Part shown: in pieces, positions 5,725 through 7,560 of the stretch
How the letters are laid out: every line of letters begins with the position of its first letter
Numbering within the stretch: the stretch's first letter is position 1
Source of the DNA: an uncultured Eggerthellaceae bacterium
Lineage (GTDB): Bacteria; Actinomycetota; Coriobacteriia; Coriobacteriales; Eggerthellaceae
Reading direction: 5' to 3'
NCBI GenBank assembly: GCA_946631805.1
Contig: CAMPAJ010000076.1
Location: forward strand, 1 to 7,560
DNA length: 7,560 nt
The notes under the pieces: model-generated
Database searches by the model: none
Seen by the model: only the letters and a program-made list of their open reading frames with translations
What the model was told of the DNA's origin: nothing
Made by a program: the position numbers and the translations under genes

Positions 5725-5753
5725 GCAGAATGTGTATGTCCTAAAGCAGGCAG

Positions 5754-7049
5754 TTATTCCGAAGCCGCGCTCGAAGCAGCATCGGAAGAAGCGGCTTCGT
5801 CGGACGAAGCGGCCGCATCAGAAGAAGCGGCAGCGTCCGAAGAGCCGTCTACCTCGACCTCAACTTCGCCGTTCTCGTCGACTTCGTCCATGTCGACTTC
5901 GATTTCCTCGGTGTCTTCGTCGGTGGCCTCGTCGCCGTCAGCGGTTGCGGCCTCTGCCTCCTCGGAGTCTGCGGACTCTTCGCTCTTGTACTTGCTCAGG
6001 TCAACGTTGTAGGGAAGGTCGGCCGGCATCGGGTTGATCGTGACGTTGGCGGCCTCGCGTTGCTGCTCGAGCCACTCCTCGTAATCGGAGCTCGCCTTCA
6101 TCTGCTTTGCCATGTTGGTGATGGTGGTCTGGAACTCTTCGGGCAAGTCGGTGATCTTCTTCAGCTTCTTGGGAGCCTTGAAAACGTCGGTCACCTTGAT
6201 GATGTGAATGCCGTAGTCGCTCTCGACCAGGCCGCTTACCTCATCCTTGTCGAGCGAGTCAAGGGCGTCGGTGTATTCGGTCACGAAGGAGTTGAGCACA
6301 TCCCAACCCACGTCGCCGCCGTTTTCGGCGCTGCCGGTGTCGGTGGAGTTCTTCTTGGCCAGCTCGGCGAAGTCGCCGCCGTTGTTAATTTCGTCAAGGA
6401 TGGACTGCGCCTTCTCGCGCGCTTCCTTCATCGCCGCTTCGTCGTTCTTGTCGTCGACGCCGATGAGGATATGCGAGGAGCGCTTAGCTCCGTCGTAGTA
6501 CGTGACGTAGTCCTGAGCCTGCTTGAGCAGCTCGTCGTCGCTCACCTCGGCCTCGTTCTGGAAATGCTCGGTCACGGCCTGCTGGATGAGCTGGTCGGTG
6601 ATGTTCTGGCGGTAGCTCTCCTCGGTGAAGCCCGCGCGCTCAAGCGCCTCGGCCCAGTCCTCGTCGCTCTCGATGCCGAGGTCCTGCTTTATGGAATCGA
6701 CGTGCGAGTTGATCTCGTCCTCGCTCACGCTGATGTTGAGCGATTCCGCGCCGGCCTTGAGCAGCTGCTCGTCAACCTTGGCGTTGATGATGTTCTCGCG
6801 GTAGGTTTCGGGGGTCAGGTCCGCCTCGATAAGGGCGTTGGCCCACTCTTCCTCGTCGTCCAGGCCGTAGGCCGAGCGGTTTGCCTGGATGGTGTCGGTT
6901 ACGTCGTTCTCCATAACAGAGACGCCTTCGCCTGAGGCGGCAACGCTGCCAGACGATTCCCCGCCTTGTCCAGAGCAGGCGAACATGCCCATACATGCTG
7001 CGGCAATCGTCGCTACCAGCAGTGCTTTCAGTAACCTTGCGTGCTTCAT
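5754..7049 (-). CDS. Parvulin-type peptidyl-prolyl isomerase lipoprotein (PrsA/SurA-like foldase)
   Basis: The 431-residue product should sit on the outer face of the membrane and help exported proteins fold. It begins with a basic N-terminus and hydrophobic stretch ending in MFAC, whose C25 is the lipidation site, although Phe at -2 is not the commonest lipobox residue. A Gly/Ser linker follows. Residues about 45-165 form a SurA_N-type helical chaperone region with an apparent internal duplication: GLDDEEEWANAL...ETYRENI (62-87) and GIESDEDWAEAL...ESYRQNI (125-150). The parvulin domain covers about 188-288, with SSHILIG (191-197), GGDVGWD (244-250) and YGIHIIKV (279-286). The tail from about 355 is extremely acidic and ends in SSDAAA-like repeats. 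The start at 7049 is favoured over an in-frame upstream ATG at 7166 because GAGGAG precedes it and it begins a proper signal peptide. It converges on the transporter gene and is divergent from the tRNA. Confidence 0.93.
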   Translation of the reverse strand: MKHARLLKALLVATIAAACMGMFACSGQGGESSGSVAASGEGVSVMENDVTDTIQANRSAYGLDDEEEWANALIEADLTPETYRENIINAKVDEQLLKAGAESLNISVSEDEINSHVDSIKQDLGIESDEDWAEALERAGFTEESYRQNITDQLIQQAVTEHFQNEAEVSDDELLKQAQDYVTYYDGAKRSSHILIGVDDKNDEAAMKEAREKAQSILDEINNGGDFAELAKKNSTDTGSAENGGDVGWDVLNSFVTEYTDALDSLDKDEVSGLVESDYGIHIIKVTDVFKAPKKLKKITDLPEEFQTTITNMAKQMKASSDYEEWLEQQREAANVTINPMPADLPYNVDLSKYKSEESADSEEAEAATADGDEATDEDTEEIEVDMDEVDENGEVEVEVDGSSDAAASSDAAASSDEAASSDAASSAASE

Positions 7050-7057
7050 ATCTTGTT

Positions 7058-7063
7058 CTCCTC
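7058..7063 (-). promoter_or_regulatory. Ribosome binding site that sets the foldase start
   Basis: On the minus strand GAGGAG is followed by 8 nt and then ATG (7047-7049). This supports the lipoprotein start and excludes the 39-residue upstream extension, which has no such site and would bury the signal peptide. Confidence 0.8.
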
Positions 7064-7208
7064 GAGGTTGTGGGCGATCATGGGACAACATGGTCGCCTG
7101 CATCAGTAGCGTTGTCCATTGTCGCACAGCGTTTTTTAGAGTCTCGGCGGTGCACAATAAGGACAAATTCGCTTCACTAATTTCTTCTGTTCTGCGAACA
7201 TACGCAGG

Positions 7209-7250
7209 GCGAGACTATGCGATTAGGTCTGCCTAAGACACATGTCTCGC
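7209..7250. repeat. 42-nt imperfect inverted repeat upstream of the foldase gene
   Basis: GCGAGAC (7209-7215) pairs with GTCTCGC (7244-7250). After one bulged T, ATG pairs with CAT. After a small internal loop, TTAGG (7223-7227) pairs with CCTAA (7232-7236) around TCTG. It starts 160 bp upstream of the foldase ATG. No T-run follows on either strand, so it is more like an operator or structured leader than a terminator. Confidence 0.6.
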
Positions 7251-7382
7251 TATGTGTGGAAGTAGGGTCGCGCGGGTTGTTCGAAGGGTTGGATATTCGT
7301 GCGTAAAAGGGGTTTGTTTTCGCCCTCCGGCGTATTCGTGAACAGACGGTTTCATGCACACAAAACGAACAAACTTTGGCGC

Positions 7383-7411
7383 TTGACCCGCTAAGCACAG
7401 GGGGGTATATT
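7383..7411 (+). promoter_or_regulatory. Sigma-70-type promoter of tRNA-Ile
   Basis: TTGACC (7383-7388) and TATATT (7406-7411) are separated by exactly 17 bp. Each differs from consensus at a single base. Initiation near 7418 would give a 5' leader of roughly 13 nt before the mature tRNA. The spacer contains a run of six G. Confidence 0.85.
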
Positions 7412-7430
7412 ATTCAGGCACTTTTTGCAC

Positions 7431-7507
<77 letters not shown>

Positions 7508-7514
7508 TTTTGCG

Positions 7515-7558
7515 ATAAACGCTCCACCGTGAGCCGAGTTTGCCGGTGGAGCGTTTAT
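7515..7558 (+). terminator. Terminator-like stem after tRNA-Ile
   Basis: ATAAACGCTCCACCG (7515-7529) and CGGTGGAGCGTTTAT (7544-7558) are perfect 15-bp complements with a 14-nt loop, starting 7 bp after the CCA end. The A-rich 5' arm and T-rich 3' arm could serve both directions. The window ends 2 bp later, so any further T-run is not visible. Confidence 0.8.
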
Positions 7559-7560
7559 TA

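Larger units (their letters stand above)
5165..5753. other. Gene-free convergent region between transporter and foldase genes
   Basis: I see no credible coding frame in these 589 bp: stops are frequent and short frames lack family features. It starts with the transporter terminator (5191-5233) and ends with the foldase terminator hairpin (5693-5724). Between them lie a 16-bp perfect inverted repeat (5290-5331), a 9-bp inverted repeat extended by an AAA/TTT pair (5357-5389), a degenerate direct-repeat array (about 5478-5640) and a three-copy heptamer (5664-5684). The density of structured repeats is high for a simple 3'-to-3' spacer. No convincing promoter is visible. Confidence 0.6.
7050..7430. 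other. Divergent intergenic region between the foldase gene and tRNA-Ile
   Basis: There is no convincing gene here. A 73-codon minus-strand frame at 7177-7398 has a Cys/Arg/Ser/Pro-rich translation and no ribosome site. The tRNA promoter occupies the right end. A 7-bp inverted repeat GGACAAC/GTTGTCC (7083-7089 and 7111-7117) lies in the probable foldase leader, and a 42-nt imperfect hairpin lies at 7209-7250. TGTTC-TGC-GAACA (7188-7200) is a small palindrome. GTTTGTT (7312-7318) complements AACAAAC (7368-7374). I could not identify a clear -35/-10 pair for the foldase gene. Confidence 0.5.

Noticed and set aside
6060..6935. 291-codon plus-strand frame opposite the foldase gene
   Set aside because: It is antisense to a parvulin lipoprotein with signal peptide and domain motifs. 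The Leu/Val-rich translation is a shadow of acidic codons.
7177..7398. 73-codon minus-strand frame between foldase and tRNA
   Set aside because: There is no ribosome site, the composition is atypical, and it overlaps the tRNA promoter and a palindromic element.

Overview
The window is GC-rich bacterial DNA with long open frames. The gene set is a coiled-coil envelope protein, RecQ, a sodium-coupled transporter, a foldase lipoprotein and tRNA-Ile. Together with the codon use and Gram-positive-type lipoprotein and Shine-Dalgarno signals, this best suits a high-GC Gram-positive, perhaps an anaerobic actinobacterium of the Coriobacteriia/Eggerthellaceae type. That placement is inference from style and protein flavour, not from a database match. 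There are no insertion sequences, phage genes or CRISPR arrays, so the window looks like ordinary chromosome.

Layout, left to right. (1) 1-1017, minus strand: the N-terminal 339 residues of an exported or membrane-anchored coiled-coil protein that runs off the left edge. It resembles the coiled-coil half of PcsB/NlpC-P60-type wall hydrolases. (2) 1018-1356: a divergent intergenic region. (3) 1357-3498, plus strand: a full RecQ helicase (helicase, zinc, winged-helix and HRDC modules) with about 63 extra residues inside the zinc module. (4) 3499-3781: an intergenic region with a direct repeat, a nested inverted repeat, a G-quadruplex motif, a TATAAT box and a terminator-like hairpin. (5) 3782-5164, plus strand: an 11-helix NSS-family Na+-dependent transporter with a strong intrinsic terminator at 5191-5233. 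(6) 5165-5753: a gene-free convergent region with two long perfect inverted repeats, a degenerate array with a period near 35 bp, a heptamer tandem repeat and a terminator for the facing gene. (7) 5754-7049, minus strand: a PrsA/SurA-like parvulin lipoprotein. (8) 7050-7430: a divergent region with a 42-nt imperfect hairpin and a good tRNA promoter. (9) 7431-7507, plus strand: tRNA-Ile(GAT), followed by a 15-bp terminator-like stem at the right edge.

The genes do not form an obvious operon. Each protein gene has its own orientation or terminator. The two minus-strand genes share a cell-envelope theme (wall-associated coiled-coil protein and extracytoplasmic foldase). RecQ, the transporter and the tRNA appear to be independent transcription units. 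I found no clear new multi-gene system. The most unusual material is the noncoding DNA between the transporter and the foldase, the transporter leader, and the RecQ zinc-module insertion.
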